Origin: an uncultured Dehalococcoidia bacterium
GTDB lineage: Bacteria > Chloroflexota > Dehalococcoidia > Bin125
DNA length: 64,000 nucleotides
Assembly: GCA_958295515.1 (NCBI GenBank)
Contig: CATQGW010000001.1
Location: forward strand, 1,222,564 to 1,286,563
Reading direction: 5' to 3'
The translations under genes were made by a program, and so were the position numbers. Positions 11,398-21,513 of the stretch are shown here, in pieces. Each line of letters begins with the position of its first letter. Within the stretch, counting starts at the first letter, position 1. The notes under the pieces are model-generated. The model was given only the letters and a program-made list of their open reading frames with translations. It was not told the DNA's origin and did not search any database.

Positions 11398-11430
11398 CGT
11401 CATACCCGCGGCGGGGCGCGGGTATGACGG
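11398..11430. repeat. Palindromic intergenic repeat, copy C (single perfect hairpin)
   Basis: CGTCATACCCGCG and its exact reverse complement CGCGGGTATGACG flank a six-base GCGGGG loop. It lies 18 bases after the binding-protein stop and 33 bases from the end of a convergent small gene, so it could also stop transcription from both sides, though it has no T-run. Confidence 0.8.
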
Positions 11431-11462
11431 AAAAGGGCGCGCGCCGTCCCCGCACGCCCCAG

Positions 11463-11603
11463 TCAGCCTCGGTCCCGCTCTTCCTCACGCCCTGCCCGCT
11501 CGCGCAGCTGCGCGCTGACCGCGCGGCCTGCGTTGCCGGTGGCCAACACGGTGAGCAGCGCGCCGACCGTCAGCCCGATTGCCAAGCCCAGCAGAAACCG
11601 CAT
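11463..11603 (-). CDS. Small single-span membrane protein
   Basis: A 46-residue open frame starting at ATG 11603: MRFLLGLAIGLTVGALLTVL gives one glycine-rich membrane helix, followed by a highly charged Arg/Glu tail. This resembles YtxH-like short membrane proteins, but too little is left to assign a family. The GGGAGGG upstream on this strand supports the start. It is divergent from glyS. Could be a chance frame, though helix plus ribosome site argue for a real gene. Confidence 0.5.
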   Translation of the reverse strand: MRFLLGLAIGLTVGALLTVLATGNAGRAVSAQLRERAGREEERDRG

Positions 11604-11683
11604 CGCGCCCTCCCGCGTTTGTCGCCAGCCCAGCCTCACAATAGCGTGAGAGGCATCGCACCCCGCGCATCTGGAGCCGCCCC

Positions 11684-13015
11684 ATGACAACCACCGAACC
11701 CGCCCAATCCACCGTCTCGATGGATACCCTCGTCTCGCTCTGCAAGCGGCGCGGCTTCGTCTTCCCCGCCAGCGAAATCTACGGCGGCTTCGGCTCCACC
11801 TACGACTACGGCCCGCTCGGCGTCGAACTCAAGCGCAACATTAAGGACGCCTGGTGGCGCGCGATGGTGCGCGAGCGCAGCGATGTGGTCGGCATCGACA
11901 CCGCGATCATCCAGTCTCCCCGCGTCTGGGAAGCCAGCGGCCACGTGCAGAACTTCCACGACCCGATGGTCGACTGCCTCCAGTGCAAAGGCCGCTTCCG
12001 CGCCGACCACCTCGAAGGTCCTGCCTGCCCCACCTGCGGCGCTGCCGACTCCTTCACCGACGCCCGCGAGTTCAACCTGATGTTCCGCACCCACGTCGGC
12101 CCCGTTGAGGACGCCGCGGCCTCCGCCTATCTGCGCCCGGAAACCGCGCAGGGCATCTTCGTCAACTTCGAGAACGTGCTCAACGCCACGCGCCGCCGCC
12201 TGCCCTTCGGCATCGCCCAGCAGGGCAAGTCCTTCCGCAACGAGATCACGCTCGGCAACTTCATCTTCCGCACCCGCGAATTCGAGCAGATGGAGATGGA
12301 ATACTTCGTCGCGCCCGAGCAGTCCGACGAGTGGTACGCGCGCTGGATCGACCTCCGCGAGGCCTGGTACCACGAGCTCGGCATCCAGCCCGAGAACCTG
12401 CGCCGCGATGTCCACCCGCAGGAATCGCTCTCCCACTACTCCGCCGGCACCACCGACCTCCAGTACCGCTTCCCCTGGGGCTGGGACGAGCTGGAGGGCA
12501 TCGCCAACCGCACGGACTTCGACCTCACCCAGCACGGCGAATCGTCGGGCAAGCGGCTCGAATACTTCGACCAGGCCGAGCAGCGCCACATCGTGCCCCA
12601 CGTGATCGAGCCCGCCGCCGGCGTGGATCGGATCATGCTCGCCCTGCTCTGCGACGCCTACCGCGTGCTGCCCGACGAGAAGGGCGACGACCGCGTGGTG
12701 CTCGCCTTCGCCCCGCGCATCGCCCCCGTCACCGTCGCCGTCCTGCCGCTCAGCCGCAAAGAGCCCGTCGCCGACCTCGCCCGCCAGGTCTGGGACCAGC
12801 TCCGCCCCCACTGGACCACGCAATACGACGATACCCAAAGCATCGGCCGCCGCTACCGCCGCCAGGACGAGATCGGCACGCCGCTCTGCGTCACCATCGA
12901 CTTCGACTCGCTCGAAGACCACGCCGTCACGATCCGCGACCGCGACACCCAACAGCAGGAGCGGCTGCCCATCGCCGAGCTGGTCAACGCGCTGCGCACC
13001 CGCCTCAGCTTCTAG
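11684..13015 (+). CDS. glyS: Glycyl-tRNA synthetase (alpha2, eukaryote/archaea-like type)
   Basis: A 443-residue class II aminoacyl-tRNA synthetase that attaches glycine to tRNA-Gly. Visible: YGGFGSTYDYGPLGVELK near residue 33, the zinc-ribbon CLQC...CPTC around 99-120, motif 2 (FGIAQQGKSFRNEITL then FRTREFEQMEMEYF) and motif 3 (EPAAGVDRIMLALL). The anticodon-binding domain fills the last ~120 residues (IAPVTVAVLPL ...). It is the single-chain homodimeric type and not the alpha2beta2 GlyQ/GlyS type. CTGGAG upstream of the ATG serves as ribosome site. Confidence 0.96.
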   Translation: MTTTEPAQSTVSMDTLVSLCKRRGFVFPASEIYGGFGSTYDYGPLGVELKRNIKDAWWRAMVRERSDVVGIDTAIIQSPRVWEASGHVQNFHDPMVDCLQCKGRFRADHLEGPACPTCGAADSFTDAREFNLMFRTHVGPVEDAAASAYLRPETAQGIFVNFENVLNATRRRLPFGIAQQGKSFRNEITLGNFIFRTREFEQMEMEYFVAPEQSDEWYARWIDLREAWYHELGIQPENLRRDVHPQESLSHYSAGTTDLQYRFPWGWDELEGIANRTDFDLTQHGESSGKRLEYFDQAEQRHIVPHVIEPAAGVDRIMLALLCDAYRVLPDEKGDDRVVLAFAPRIAPVTVAVLPLSRKEPVADLARQVWDQLRPHWTTQYDDTQSIGRRYRRQDEIGTPLCVTIDFDSLEDHAVTIRDRDTQQQERLPIAELVNALRTRLSF

Positions 13016-13073
13016 CGCCGAGAACCCGCCACACCCGCCCAAGTGACCCCGCCACACCCGCGCTTGCGGATCC

Positions 13074-13133
13074 CGTCATACCCACGCTTGCGGATCCCGT
13101 CATACCCGCGCTTGCCGCGGGTATCTCGCCGTG
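13074..13133 (+). repeat. Palindromic intergenic repeat, copy D (partial)
   Basis: A partly repeated left half (CGTCATACCCACGC then CGTCATACCCGCGC) followed by one complete ATACCCGCG/CGCGGGTAT hairpin and CTCGCCGTG. It matches the left half of the copy B type. The rest of the gap to the ferredoxin gene holds nothing recognisable. Confidence 0.75.
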
Positions 13134-13203
13134 AGCGGCGCCCAAGCCGCGTTCGCCACCGCCGTGGGCGGCTCCGAACGGAATCCCAGAAGCCGGGCTG
13201 GAG

Positions 13204-13485
13204 CTATGGCGCCAGCTCGGCCACCTTCGCCCGCGCGCTGTCCTTGTCCTCGAACCACTCCTCGTTCACCTCGGTGAACGCCTGCCACTCGTCGGGCACG
13301 TCGTCCTCGGCGAAGATCGCCGTGACCGGGCAGGCCGGCTCGCAGGCGCCGCAGTCGATGCACTCGTCCGGGCTGATGTACAGCATCCGGTCTTCCTCGT
13401 CCGCGTGGATGCAGTCCACGGGGCAGACTTCGACGCAGGACTGATCCTTGACGTCAATGCAGGGTTCGGTGATCACGTACGTCAT
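13204..13485 (-). CDS. Seven-iron type ferredoxin
   Basis: A 93-residue ferredoxin beginning [20 protein letters not shown]. The cysteine pattern (Cys9, Cys17, CPVDCI, then [12 protein letters not shown]) fits a ferredoxin with one [3Fe-4S] and one [4Fe-4S] cluster, like FdxA of actinobacteria and thermophiles. It is a soluble electron carrier. The C-terminal ~35 residues ([16 protein letters not shown]) are typical for this type. The ATG follows GAGAGG. It is a single gene between glyS (convergent) and uvrA. Confidence 0.92.
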   Translation of the reverse strand: MTYVITEPCIDVKDQSCVEVCPVDCIHADEEDRMLYISPDECIDCGACEPACPVTAIFAEDDVPDEWQAFTEVNEEWFEDKDSARAKVAELAP

Positions 13486-13546
13486 CTTCTGGGCCGTCCT
13501 CTCGTCAAGGGCTGTAGGCAGCCGGTCTGGCGCGCTCCTACCTACC

Positions 13547-13575
13547 GTTATAGGGCTGATAGCGCGCGCGGGCAA
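13547..13575 (-). promoter_or_regulatory. Ferredoxin promoter
   Basis: Reading leftwards: TTGCCC (13575-13570), 17 bases, TATAAC (13552-13547). Transcription would start about 55 bases before the ferredoxin ATG. The element lies directly after the uvrA stop region. Confidence 0.55.
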
Positions 13576-13593
13576 CACCCCCGCGCAAATCTC

Positions 13594-16500
13594 TTAACCT
13601 CGCGCCGCCGCCGGACCGCCCGTTCGCTTCGCGGCGCGCTTCGTTGAGCGCCCGTTCGCGCCGTTCGAGGACGCCGCCGCGCGGCTCCGTTTCGCCGTTT
13701 TGCCGCCGCCCTTGCCGTTCCCGCTCTTGCCGTTGCGCCCGTTCGTCGAGGGCAACGCATCGCGCAGGAACCGGCCGGTGTGGCTCTCCGCAACCTCGGT
13801 CAGCGCCTCGGGCGTTCCCGCCGCCACCAGCTCGCCGCCGCGCTCGCCGCCCAGCGGTCCCAGGTCGATGATCCAGTCCGCGTTCTTGATCACGTCCAGG
13901 TGGTGCTCGATCACCACCACCGTGTTGCCCTGGTCCACCAGCGTTTGCAGCACCCCCAGCAGCGCCTCAACATCCTGGAACGACAGCCCGGTGGTCGGCT
14001 CGTCGAGCAGATACAGCGTGCGCCCGGTCGAGCGCTTTGAGAGCTCCGTGCTCAGTTTCACCCGCTGCGCTTCCCCGCCCGAGAGCGTGGTGGCCGGCTG
14101 GCCCAGCTTGATGTAGCCCAGCCCCACCGCCCGCAGCGTCTCCAGCTTGCGCCGAATCGACGGGTGCGCGTCGAAGATTTCCACCGCCTCATCCACCGTC
14201 TTGGCCAGCACATCCGCGATCGTGAAGCCCTTGTAGTGGATCTCCAGCGCCTCGCGGTTGTAGCGCGCGCCGCCGCAGACCTCACAGGGCACCGTCACAT
14301 CGGGCAGAAACTGCATCTCAATCGTGTTGTAGCCGTCGCCGCGGCAGGCCTCGCAGCGCCCACCCTTGACGTTGAAGGAAAACCGCCCCGGCTTGTAGCC
14401 CCGCATCCGCGCCTCCGGCACCGAGGCGAACAGGTCGCGCACCGGCGTGAACAGCCCGGTGTAGGTCGCCGGATTCGAGCGCGGCGTGCGCCCAATCGGC
14501 GACTGATCGATGTCGATCACTTTGTCGATCGCCTCGATCCCCTCGATGCGCTTCATCTTGCCCGGTCGCCGCCGCGCCCCGTGCAGCCGCTGCGCGGTAC
14601 CTGCGTGCAGCAGATCGTTGACCAGCGTGCTCTTGCCCGAACCGCTCACGCCGGTCACGCAGATGAACGTTCCCAGCGGAAACTCGACATCAATCTCCCG
14701 CAGATTGTGCTCGGCCGCGCCCACCACCCGCAGCGTCTCGCCGCTGCCCGGCCGCCGCCCCTGCGGCATCGGAATGGTGCGCCGGCCGCTCAGATACGCG
14801 CCCGTCATCGAGTCGCGCCGCTTCATGATCTGCTCCGGCGAACCGGCCGCCACGATGTGCCCGCCCGCTTCGCCCGCGCCCGGACCCATATCCACGATCC
14901 AGTCCGCCGCCCGCATCGTCGCCTCGTCGTGCTCCACGATCAGCACCGTGTTGCCCAGGTCCCGCAGCCGCTTCAGCGTGCGGATGAGGCGCTCGTCGTC
15001 CAGCGGATGCAGCCCAATCGAGGGCTCGTCGCAGACATACAGCACGCCCATCAGCGAGGAGCCGATTTGCGTCGCCAGCCGAATCCGCTGCGCCTCCCCG
15101 CCGCTCAGCGAGGCCGCGGCGCGATCCAGCGTCAGGTAATCCAAGCCCACATCCACCAGGAAGGTCAGCCGCTCGCGGATTTCCTTGAGAATTTGCGCCG
15201 CAATGGTCCGCTCCCGCGCCGACAGCGGAGACTTCTTGCCGGCCAGACCCTTCGCCCACTCGGACGCCGGCGCGACCGCCATCCGCGTCACCTCCACGAT
15301 GCTCCGCCCGTCCACCAGCACCGCCAGCGACTCCGGCTTGAGCCGCGCGCCCGCGCAGGTCTTGCACGGCACCGCCGTCATGTAGCGCTCGATCTCGCTC
15401 CGCGACCAGTCCGAATCGGTCTCCTTGTAGCGCCGCGCGAGATTGTTCACCACGCCCTCGAACTGCGTCTCGTAAGTGCGCTGCCGACCGCGGTGGTTCT
15501 CCCACTTCATCACGATCGGTTCGTCCATCCCGTGCAGCACCGCATCGATCAGATCGTCGGAAAGCTCCTCGAACGGCGCGTCGGTGTCCTCGCCGAAGCG
15601 CGCGAACACCGTCTCCAGCACGCGGCTGTTCCAGCCCGAATGCGACGAGGAGCGCGACCACGGCGCGATCGCCCCCTGTTTGAGCGACTTGCTGCGATCG
15701 GGAAGCACCAGCGTGGGATCGACTTCCATCGTGATCCCCAGCCCGGTGCAGTCGGGGCAGGCCCCGTGCGGGCTGTTGAACGAGAAGCTGCGCGGCTCAA
15801 TTTCGCCCAGCGCGAACATGTCGCGCGGGCAGGCCAGCTGCTCCGAGTAGATGCGATCCTCGTCCTCATCCAGCGCCCGGATGCGCACAATCCCGTCGCC
15901 CAGCTGCAGCGCCTGCTCGATGCTCTCCGCCAGCCGCCCCGCCAGCGATTGCCGCTCCTCCTCGTCGTCATCCCCCGTCGGCAGCGCGATTCGGTCCACC
16001 ACCACATCGATCGAGTGGCGCTTGTTCTTCTCCAGCTCGATCTCCTCGTCCAGCGAGCGCACCTCTCCGTCGATTCGGGCCCGCACGAAGCCGCGCGCGC
16101 GCGCATCGTCCAGCACCTGCTGGTGCTCCCCCTTGCGATCCCGCACGACCGGCGCGAGCACCAGCAGCCGCGCTTCGGCTGGCAGCGCCAGCACGCTGTC
16201 CACCATCTGCTGCACCGTCTGCTGCGCAATCGGATCCCCGCAGATCGGGCAGTGCGGGCGGCCTGCGCGCGCGAACAGCAGCCGCAGGTAGTCGTAAATC
16301 TCCGTCACCGTCCCCACCGTCGAGCGCGGATTGCGCGAACCCGTCTTCTGGTCAATCGAGATCGCCGGCGAGAGGCCCTCGATGTAGTCCACATCGGGCT
16401 TCTCCATCCGCCCCAAAAACTGCCGCGCGTAGGCGGAGAGCGACTCGACGTAACGCCGCTGCCCCTCCGCGTAGATCGTGTCGAACGCCAGCGACGACTT

Positions 16501-16614
16501 GCCCGATCCGGACAGCCCGGTGATCACCACCAGGCGGTCGCGCGGGATCGTGACGTCGATGTCCTTGAGGTTGTGCTCCCGCGCCCCCTTGACCACGATC
16601 TTGTCAGTCGGCAC
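13594..16614 (-). CDS. uvrA: Excinuclease ABC subunit A
   Basis: UvrA, the damage-scanning ATPase of nucleotide excision repair. Two ABC modules are visible: Walker [22 protein letters not shown] near the start and [12 protein letters not shown] in the second half, with the matching LSGGEAQRI and LSGGEAQRV signatures. Zinc-finger cysteines occur as CPICG, CPDC, CEAC...CEVCGG. The frame is open from TTG 16653, but GTG 16614 has GGAGAG six bases upstream and starts where homologues start, giving 1006 residues. The last ~50 residues are a low-complexity Gly/Lys/Arg/Ser/Asn tail beyond the normal end, possibly a nonspecific DNA contact. Divergent from polA. Confidence 0.96.
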   Translation of the reverse strand: MPTDKIVVKGAREHNLKDIDVTIPRDRLVVITGLSGSGKSSLAFDTIYAEGQRRYVESLSAYARQFLGRMEKPDVDYIEGLSPAISIDQKTGSRNPRSTVGTVTEIYDYLRLLFARAGRPHCPICGDPIAQQTVQQMVDSVLALPAEARLLVLAPVVRDRKGEHQQVLDDARARGFVRARIDGEVRSLDEEIELEKNKRHSIDVVVDRIALPTGDDDEEERQSLAGRLAESIEQALQLGDGIVRIRALDEDEDRIYSEQLACPRDMFALGEIEPRSFSFNSPHGACPDCTGLGITMEVDPTLVLPDRSKSLKQGAIAPWSRSSSHSGWNSRVLETVFARFGEDTDAPFEELSDDLIDAVLHGMDEPIVMKWENHRGRQRTYETQFEGVVNNLARRYKETDSDWSRSEIERYMTAVPCKTCAGARLKPESLAVLVDGRSIVEVTRMAVAPASEWAKGLAGKKSPLSARERTIAAQILKEIRERLTFLVDVGLDYLTLDRAAASLSGGEAQRIRLATQIGSSLMGVLYVCDEPSIGLHPLDDERLIRTLKRLRDLGNTVLIVEHDEATMRAADWIVDMGPGAGEAGGHIVAAGSPEQIMKRRDSMTGAYLSGRRTIPMPQGRRPGSGETLRVVGAAEHNLREIDVEFPLGTFICVTGVSGSGKSTLVNDLLHAGTAQRLHGARRRPGKMKRIEGIEAIDKVIDIDQSPIGRTPRSNPATYTGLFTPVRDLFASVPEARMRGYKPGRFSFNVKGGRCEACRGDGYNTIEMQFLPDVTVPCEVCGGARYNREALEIHYKGFTIADVLAKTVDEAVEIFDAHPSIRRKLETLRAVGLGYIKLGQPATTLSGGEAQRVKLSTELSKRSTGRTLYLLDEPTTGLSFQDVEALLGVLQTLVDQGNTVVVIEHHLDVIKNADWIIDLGPLGGERGGELVAAGTPEALTEVAESHTGRFLRDALPSTNGRNGKSGNGKGGGKTAKRSRAAASSNGANGRSTKRAAKRTGGPAAARG

Positions 16615-16706
16615 AACCAGCTCTCCAGATACGGGCGCTCGCCTGAACGTCAATCTTGCGGCGCATTCACCCTACCAGCGCGGCCAACCGCCGGACTGCA
16701 CATTCC

Positions 16707-16712
16707 TATACT
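16707..16712 (+). promoter_or_regulatory. -10 box of polA (leaderless start likely)
   Basis: TATACT ends six bases before the polA ATG, the same distance as at rnhB and the uracil-DNA glycosylase. No convincing -35 is seen at 16-18 bases upstream. A GGTGG lies directly against the ATG, too close for a normal ribosome site. Confidence 0.4.
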
Positions 16713-16718
16713 CGGTGG

Positions 16719-19499
16719 ATGACCGCCACCACCCAGCCGGGCGACCCCGACCCAGCGCGGCTCGTCGTCCTCGACGGCCACGCCATCATCTTCCGCGCCT
16801 ACTACGCGATGCGTGAGCCGCTCACCGTGAAGTCCACTGGCGAGGTGGTCAGCGCCGTCTACGGCTTCACCAACACGCTCCTGACCGTGCTCGACGACCT
16901 TCAGCCCACCCACATCGCGCTCGCGCTCGATGTGGACGACGGCGCCACCTTCCGCCGCGAACTCGATCCCAACTACAAAGCCCACCGCGACGCGATGCCC
17001 GAAGACCTGCCGCCGCAGATCGAGCGTTGCCGGCAGGTCGCCGAGGCCTTTGCGATCCCGATCTTCGAAGCGCCCGGCTACGAGGCCGACGATGTGCTCG
17101 CCACGCTCGCCGACCAGGCCGCCGCGCAGGGCGTCGAAACTTGGATCGCCACGCTCGACAGCGACCTCGTCCAGCTGGTCCGCGACGGCGTGGCCGTCTA
17201 CATGTTCCGCCCCTTCCAGCGTGATGTCGTGCGCTACGACTCCGCTCAGCGCGTGCGCGACCGCTACGGCGTGGACCCGAACCAGATCATCGACTACAAG
17301 GCGATCGTCGGCGACAAGTCGGACAACATCCCCGGCGTCAAGGGGCTGGGCGACAAGGGCGCGGTCAAGCTGCTCAACGAGTGGGGCAGCCTCGACGCGA
17401 TTTACGCGCACCTCGACGAGATCAAGCCTCCCGCAGCCCAGAAGAAGCTCCGCGAGCAGCGCGAGGTCGCCTTCCTCTCCCAGAAGCTCGCCACCATCGT
17501 CCACAACGCCCCCGTCCTACTCAATCTGCAATACGCCGAGGTTGGCAGATACGACCGCGAGGACGTGATCGCCATCTTCCGCGAGCTCGAATTCCGCTCG
17601 ATCCTCGAGCGCGTCTCCGCTCCCGAATGGGGCGCCGCCGAGACCGCCCCCGCTGCGGCAGCCGAGCAGAATGTCGAATACGATCTCGTGCGCGATGAGG
17701 CCGCGCTCGCCGCCTGGGTCGAGCGCGCAGCCGCCGCGCCGCTGCTGTCCGTCGACCTCGAAACCTCGGCGCTCGACCCGATCGACTGCGAAATCGCCGG
17801 CTACGCGCTCGCCGACGCCGAAGGCCGCGCCGCCTACATCCCGGTCGCCCACCAGCCCTCGCTCGAAGACACGGGTGAGCAGCTCAGCCCCGACCTGGTG
17901 CGCGACGCGCTGCGCCCCGTGCTCGAAGACCCCGCCGTGCCCAAGGTGCTGCACAACGCCAAGTTCGACATCAAGGTGCTCGCGCGCCACGGCATCCGCC
18001 TGCGCGGCCTGGCTCACGACACGATGCTCGTCGCTTACCTGCTCAACGAGCCGCAAATCGGACTCAAAGCGCTCGCCGCCTCCCGGCTCGGCGTCGAAAT
18101 GACCCCGATCGAGGCGCTGATCGGCAAGGGGCGCAAGCAGAAGACGATGCTCGAAGTGCCCGCCGCCGAAGCCGGCCCCTACGCCGCCGCCGACGCCGAT
18201 ATGACCCTGCGCCTCGCCGGCATTCTGATCCCCGAGCTCGATCAGGACGACGCCCTCGCCGCGCTCTACCGCGACCTCGAACTCCCGCTGATCGATGTGC
18301 TGGTCGAGATGGAGCTCGCCGGCGTCTCGCTCGACACCGCGCAGCTGGTCGAACTCGACACCCGACTCGACCACGAAATCGAAGCAGCCACCGCCCAGGT
18401 GTACGAAGACGCCGGCCATGAATTCAGCATCGCCTCGCCCAAGCAGCTCAGCATCGTGCTCTTCGAGGAGCTCGGCCTGCCCAAGACGCGCAAGACATCG
18501 CAGGGCTTCTCGACCGACGCCCAACAGCTCGAACGGCTCGCCGAAAGCCACCCGATCGTCAATCACATTCTGCAATGGCGCGAGCTGACCAAGCTGCGCT
18601 CGACCTACGTCGAGTCGCTGCCGCCGCTGGTCAGCAAGACCACCCGGCGCATCCACACCGACTACAACCAGACCGTCGCCGCCACGGGGCGGCTCTCCTC
18701 CGAGCGCCCCAACCTGCAGAACATCCCGGTGCGCACCGAGCTCGGTTCGCAGGTTCGCGCCGCCTTCGTCCCCCGCGCCTGGGACGGCGCAAACGAGGAG
18801 GTTCGCTTCCTCAGCGCGGATTACTCCCAAATCGAGCTGCGCGTGCTCGCCCATCTCGCTCTGGATCCCGGCCTGATCGAAGCCTTCCAGCGCGGCGAAG
18901 ACATCCACGCCGCCACCGCCGCCGGCGCCTACGGCGTCGAAATCGCCGATGTCCAGCCGGCGATGCGCGACACCGCCAAGATGATGAACTTCGGCGTGAT
19001 CTACGGGATCAGCGCCCACGGACTCGCCCAGCGCACCGGCATGGAGCGCCGCGACGCCCAAGCCTTCATCGACGCCTACTTCGGACGCTTCGCCCGCGTC
19101 GCCGAGTGGGGCGAGGAGATCAAAGAGCAGACCCGCCAGCGCGGCTACGCGGAAACCCTGCTCGGCCGCCGCCGCTATCTACCGGCAATCAACTCGTCCA
19201 ACTTCCAGGCCCGCAGCGCGGCCGAGCGCATGGCGCTCAATATGCCCGTGCAAGGCACCGCCGCCGACGTAATGAAGCGCGCGATGCTGCGCATCGCCGA
19301 CGGCCTCACCGAGCGCGAACTGCGCGCCCGCATGCTGCTCCAGGTCCACGACGAGCTGATCTTCGAGCTCCCCAACGCCGAGGCCGACGACCTGATCGCC
19401 CTACTCGAGCAAGTCATGCCCACCGCCATCAACATGGTCGTCCCCCTCTCCATCGACATCAAACAAGGCCCCAACTGGCGCGACCTCACGCCCCAGTAA
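16719..19499 (+). CDS. polA: DNA polymerase I (with both exonuclease domains)
   Basis: A 926-residue family A polymerase for repair and Okazaki fragment processing. The N-terminal ~300 residues are the 5' nuclease ([37 protein letters not shown]). The middle is a 3'-5' exonuclease with all three motifs: [15 protein letters not shown] and YAAADADM, so proofreading should be active. The polymerase has motif A ([15 protein letters not shown]), motif B ([14 protein letters not shown]) and motif C (QVHDEL). The track of open frame starts 63 bases earlier, but ATG 16719 fits homologues and the TATACT box. Confidence 0.97.
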   Translation: MTATTQPGDPDPARLVVLDGHAIIFRAYYAMREPLTVKSTGEVVSAVYGFTNTLLTVLDDLQPTHIALALDVDDGATFRRELDPNYKAHRDAMPEDLPPQIERCRQVAEAFAIPIFEAPGYEADDVLATLADQAAAQGVETWIATLDSDLVQLVRDGVAVYMFRPFQRDVVRYDSAQRVRDRYGVDPNQIIDYKAIVGDKSDNIPGVKGLGDKGAVKLLNEWGSLDAIYAHLDEIKPPAAQKKLREQREVAFLSQKLATIVHNAPVLLNLQYAEVGRYDREDVIAIFRELEFRSILERVSAPEWGAAETAPAAAAEQNVEYDLVRDEAALAAWVERAAAAPLLSVDLETSALDPIDCEIAGYALADAEGRAAYIPVAHQPSLEDTGEQLSPDLVRDALRPVLEDPAVPKVLHNAKFDIKVLARHGIRLRGLAHDTMLVAYLLNEPQIGLKALAASRLGVEMTPIEALIGKGRKQKTMLEVPAAEAGPYAAADADMTLRLAGILIPELDQDDALAALYRDLELPLIDVLVEMELAGVSLDTAQLVELDTRLDHEIEAATAQVYEDAGHEFSIASPKQLSIVLFEELGLPKTRKTSQGFSTDAQQLERLAESHPIVNHILQWRELTKLRSTYVESLPPLVSKTTRRIHTDYNQTVAATGRLSSERPNLQNIPVRTELGSQVRAAFVPRAWDGANEEVRFLSADYSQIELRVLAHLALDPGLIEAFQRGEDIHAATAAGAYGVEIADVQPAMRDTAKMMNFGVIYGISAHGLAQRTGMERRDAQAFIDAYFGRFARVAEWGEEIKEQTRQRGYAETLLGRRRYLPAINSSNFQARSAAERMALNMPVQGTAADVMKRAMLRIADGLTERELRARMLLQVHDELIFELPNAEADDLIALLEQVMPTAINMVVPLSIDIKQGPNWRDLTPQ

Positions 19500-19524
19500 T
19501 TCCGTCACACCCGCCCCCCAATCC

Positions 19525-19606
19525 CGTCATTCCCGCGAAAGCGGGAATCTCCCCCGCGCAACCCCCCAAGCCCGCCATGAGATTCCCGCTCAAAGCGGGA
19601 ATGACG
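19525..19606 (+). repeat. Palindromic intergenic repeat, copy E
   Basis: An 82-base element of the same build as copy A: ATTCCCGC-GAAA-GCGGGAAT, a C-rich spacer (CCCCCCAAGCCCGCCATGAG), then ATTCCCGC-TCAAA-GCGGGAAT and GACG. A degenerate arm (CGTCACACCCGCC) precedes it. Confidence 0.85.
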
Positions 19607-19670
19607 ACAACCCACGCGCGCCAACCCGACGCCGCCCACTACCCTTGCCCCAACAGAAAGGCGCGACTTT

Positions 19671-20525
19671 ATGGGCGGCATCTTCCGAACGATCGGCAAC
19701 ACCTGGCAGATCATCAAACTCTCCTGGCGCGTGCTGCAACTTGACCGCGAACTGATCGTCTTCCCGATTCTTGGCGCGCTTGGGGCTGCCGTCGTGGCCG
19801 GCATTCTCGCCGGCGTCTTTGGCGCGCTGGACCGCTTCGGCGATGCGGCGCAGGGGCAATTCAACGTCGTGGACGTGATCATCACGCTTGGCGCTTACTT
19901 TGCGGCGCTCTACCTGATCATCTTCTGCAACGCGGCGCTGGTTGCGGCTGCGCGTGAGCGGCTGGAAGGCGGCGACCCCAATGTCGCCTCCGGCTTCCGC
20001 GCGGTTCGCCCGATGTGGCTGGCGATCCTCGGCTGGACGCTGATCACCGGCACCGTCGGCCTCATCCTGCAGGCGCTCCAGGCGGCGGCGCAGAGCCAGG
20101 AAAACGGCGTCGCGCGGATCATCGGCCAGATCCTGGTCGCCATCGTCGGCGCAATCTGGGCATACATCACCTTCTTCGTGATCCCCGTGCTCGTGGTCGA
20201 GCGGATTGGGCCCATCGAGGCGATCCGCCGCTCCTCGCGCCTGCTCAAGTCCAGCTGGGGCGAGCAGCTCACCGCCAACTTCTCCTTCGGCCTGCTGTAC
20301 CTCGTCGCCGCCCTGGTTGCTGCGATCCCGGCGATTGTGCTGGCGCTGATCACGCCCGCCGCCGCGGTGATTGTCGGCGTGGTCCTGGTTGGCCTGGCGA
20401 TCGCCGCCGTGGCCGCGATGGAGGGCATCTTCAAGGCCGCGCTGTACGAATGGGTTTCCGAGGGCAAGGGCAGCGAGTGGTTCGACGCCAGGCTGCTGCG
20501 CGAGGCCTGGAGCCAGAAGGTCTGA
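19671..20525 (+). CDS. DUF6159 family integral membrane protein
   Basis: A 284-residue membrane protein with about six helices. The N-terminal run TWQIIKLSWRVLQLDRELIVFP and the later VERIGPIEAIRRSSRLLKSSWGEQL match DUF6159, a family of unknown function. The ribosome site GAAAGG lies upstream of the ATG, and TACCCT at 19640-19645 is a plausible -10. The stop overlaps the start of fpg as TGATG, so the two genes are co-translated, although no functional link is known. Confidence 0.75.
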   Translation: MGGIFRTIGNTWQIIKLSWRVLQLDRELIVFPILGALGAAVVAGILAGVFGALDRFGDAAQGQFNVVDVIITLGAYFAALYLIIFCNAALVAAARERLEGGDPNVASGFRAVRPMWLAILGWTLITGTVGLILQALQAAAQSQENGVARIIGQILVAIVGAIWAYITFFVIPVLVVERIGPIEAIRRSSRLLKSSWGEQLTANFSFGLLYLVAALVAAIPAIVLALITPAAAVIVGVVLVGLAIAAVAAMEGIFKAALYEWVSEGKGSEWFDARLLREAWSQKV

Positions 20526-21394
20526 TGCCCGAGCTGCCCGAGGTCGAAACCGTCCGCCGCCAGCTCGAGCCGCTGATCCGCGGGCGGCGGATTAGCGGCT
20601 TCGAGCTCGCCCCCGGCGCGGAACGCCTGCTGCGCGGCGCATCCGCCGCCGAGCTCCGCGACCAGCTGCGCGACCGCCGCTTTGAGCGGGTTGACCGACG
20701 CGGCAAGTATCTCGGCCTGCAACTCGACGACGGGCGCTGCTGCGTGGTCCACCTGCGGATGACCGGCGCGCTGCACTTCCGCCGCTCCGACCACCCCGAG
20801 GAGCGCTTCACCCGCGCCGTCTTCCAGCTCGCCGACGATCACCAACTGCGCTTCGTCGACATTCGCAAGTTCGGCACCATCGACGTGGTGGATCAGATGG
20901 CGGACGCGCTGCCCAAGCTCGGCCCCGAACCGCTCAGCGACGAGTTCGATGTCGCCGCGCTCTGGGACGCCCTGCGCGGGCGCACAATCGCGCTCAAAGC
21001 GGCGCTGCTCGACCAGCGCAGCGTCGCCGGGATCGGCAACATCTACGCCGATGAAGCGCTCTTCCTCGCCCGTCTGCACCCCGAAGTCCCCGCGGGCGCG
21101 CTGCGCGCCAGGGAACGGATCGCGCTCCACGCGGCAATCCAAACCGTCCTCGAAGAAGGCGTCGCGCACGGCGGCGCGTCCTTCCGCGACTACACCGACA
21201 CGGCGGGCAAAGCAGGCGAGCAGCAGTACTACGTGCGCGTCTTCCGCCGCACCGAGCAGCCCTGCGACGAGTGCAACACCCCAATCCGCCGCACCATCGT
21301 CGGCGGCCGCGCCACCCACTGGTGCCCACGCTGCCAGCACCCCCGCCAAAAAACACGCAACCTCCCCCACCAATCCCGCCCCCGCTCCCCCTGA
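20525..21394 (+). CDS. mutM: Formamidopyrimidine-DNA glycosylase
   Basis: Fpg/MutM removes 8-oxoguanine and ring-opened purines and cuts the abasic site. After Met the chain starts PELPEVETVRRQLEPLI, with catalytic Pro2 and Glu3. Other motifs: RGKYLGLQL with the conserved Lys, HLRMTG, RKFGTI, GIGNIYADEALF. The C-terminal zinc finger is CDEC...CPRC. Length 289, usual for the family plus a short basic Pro-rich tail. The ATG overlaps the DUF6159 stop. It is the last gene before the apparent strand-composition switch. Confidence 0.96.
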   Translation: MPELPEVETVRRQLEPLIRGRRISGFELAPGAERLLRGASAAELRDQLRDRRFERVDRRGKYLGLQLDDGRCCVVHLRMTGALHFRRSDHPEERFTRAVFQLADDHQLRFVDIRKFGTIDVVDQMADALPKLGPEPLSDEFDVAALWDALRGRTIALKAALLDQRSVAGIGNIYADEALFLARLHPEVPAGALRARERIALHAAIQTVLEEGVAHGGASFRDYTDTAGKAGEQQYYVRVFRRTEQPCDECNTPIRRTIVGGRATHWCPRCQHPRQKTRNLPHQSRPRSP

Positions 21395-21415
21395 TCGCCG
21401 CCCCGCCCCAGCTTC

Positions 21416-21513
21416 CGTCATTGCCGCGCCCGGGCGCGGCAATCTCGCTGAGGTGTGCGCCGACCTTAGCGCTGGGCACGGCGAGATACCCGCGGCAAGC
21501 GCGGGTATGACGG
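21416..21513 (-). repeat. Palindromic intergenic repeat, copy F (mixed arms)
   Basis: A 98-base element with ATTGCCGCG/CGCGGCAAT on the left and ATACCCGCG/CGCGGGTAT on the right. Its reverse complement lines up with copy B, including the joining segment (TCTCGCCGTGCCCAGC versus TCCCGCCGTTCCCAGC), so it faces the other way. It sits where the + strand turns from C-rich to G-rich. Confidence 0.85.

Noticed and set aside
14164..16722. 852-residue open frame opposite uvrA
   Set aside because: Antisense shadow; Arg/His/Leu-rich without motifs.
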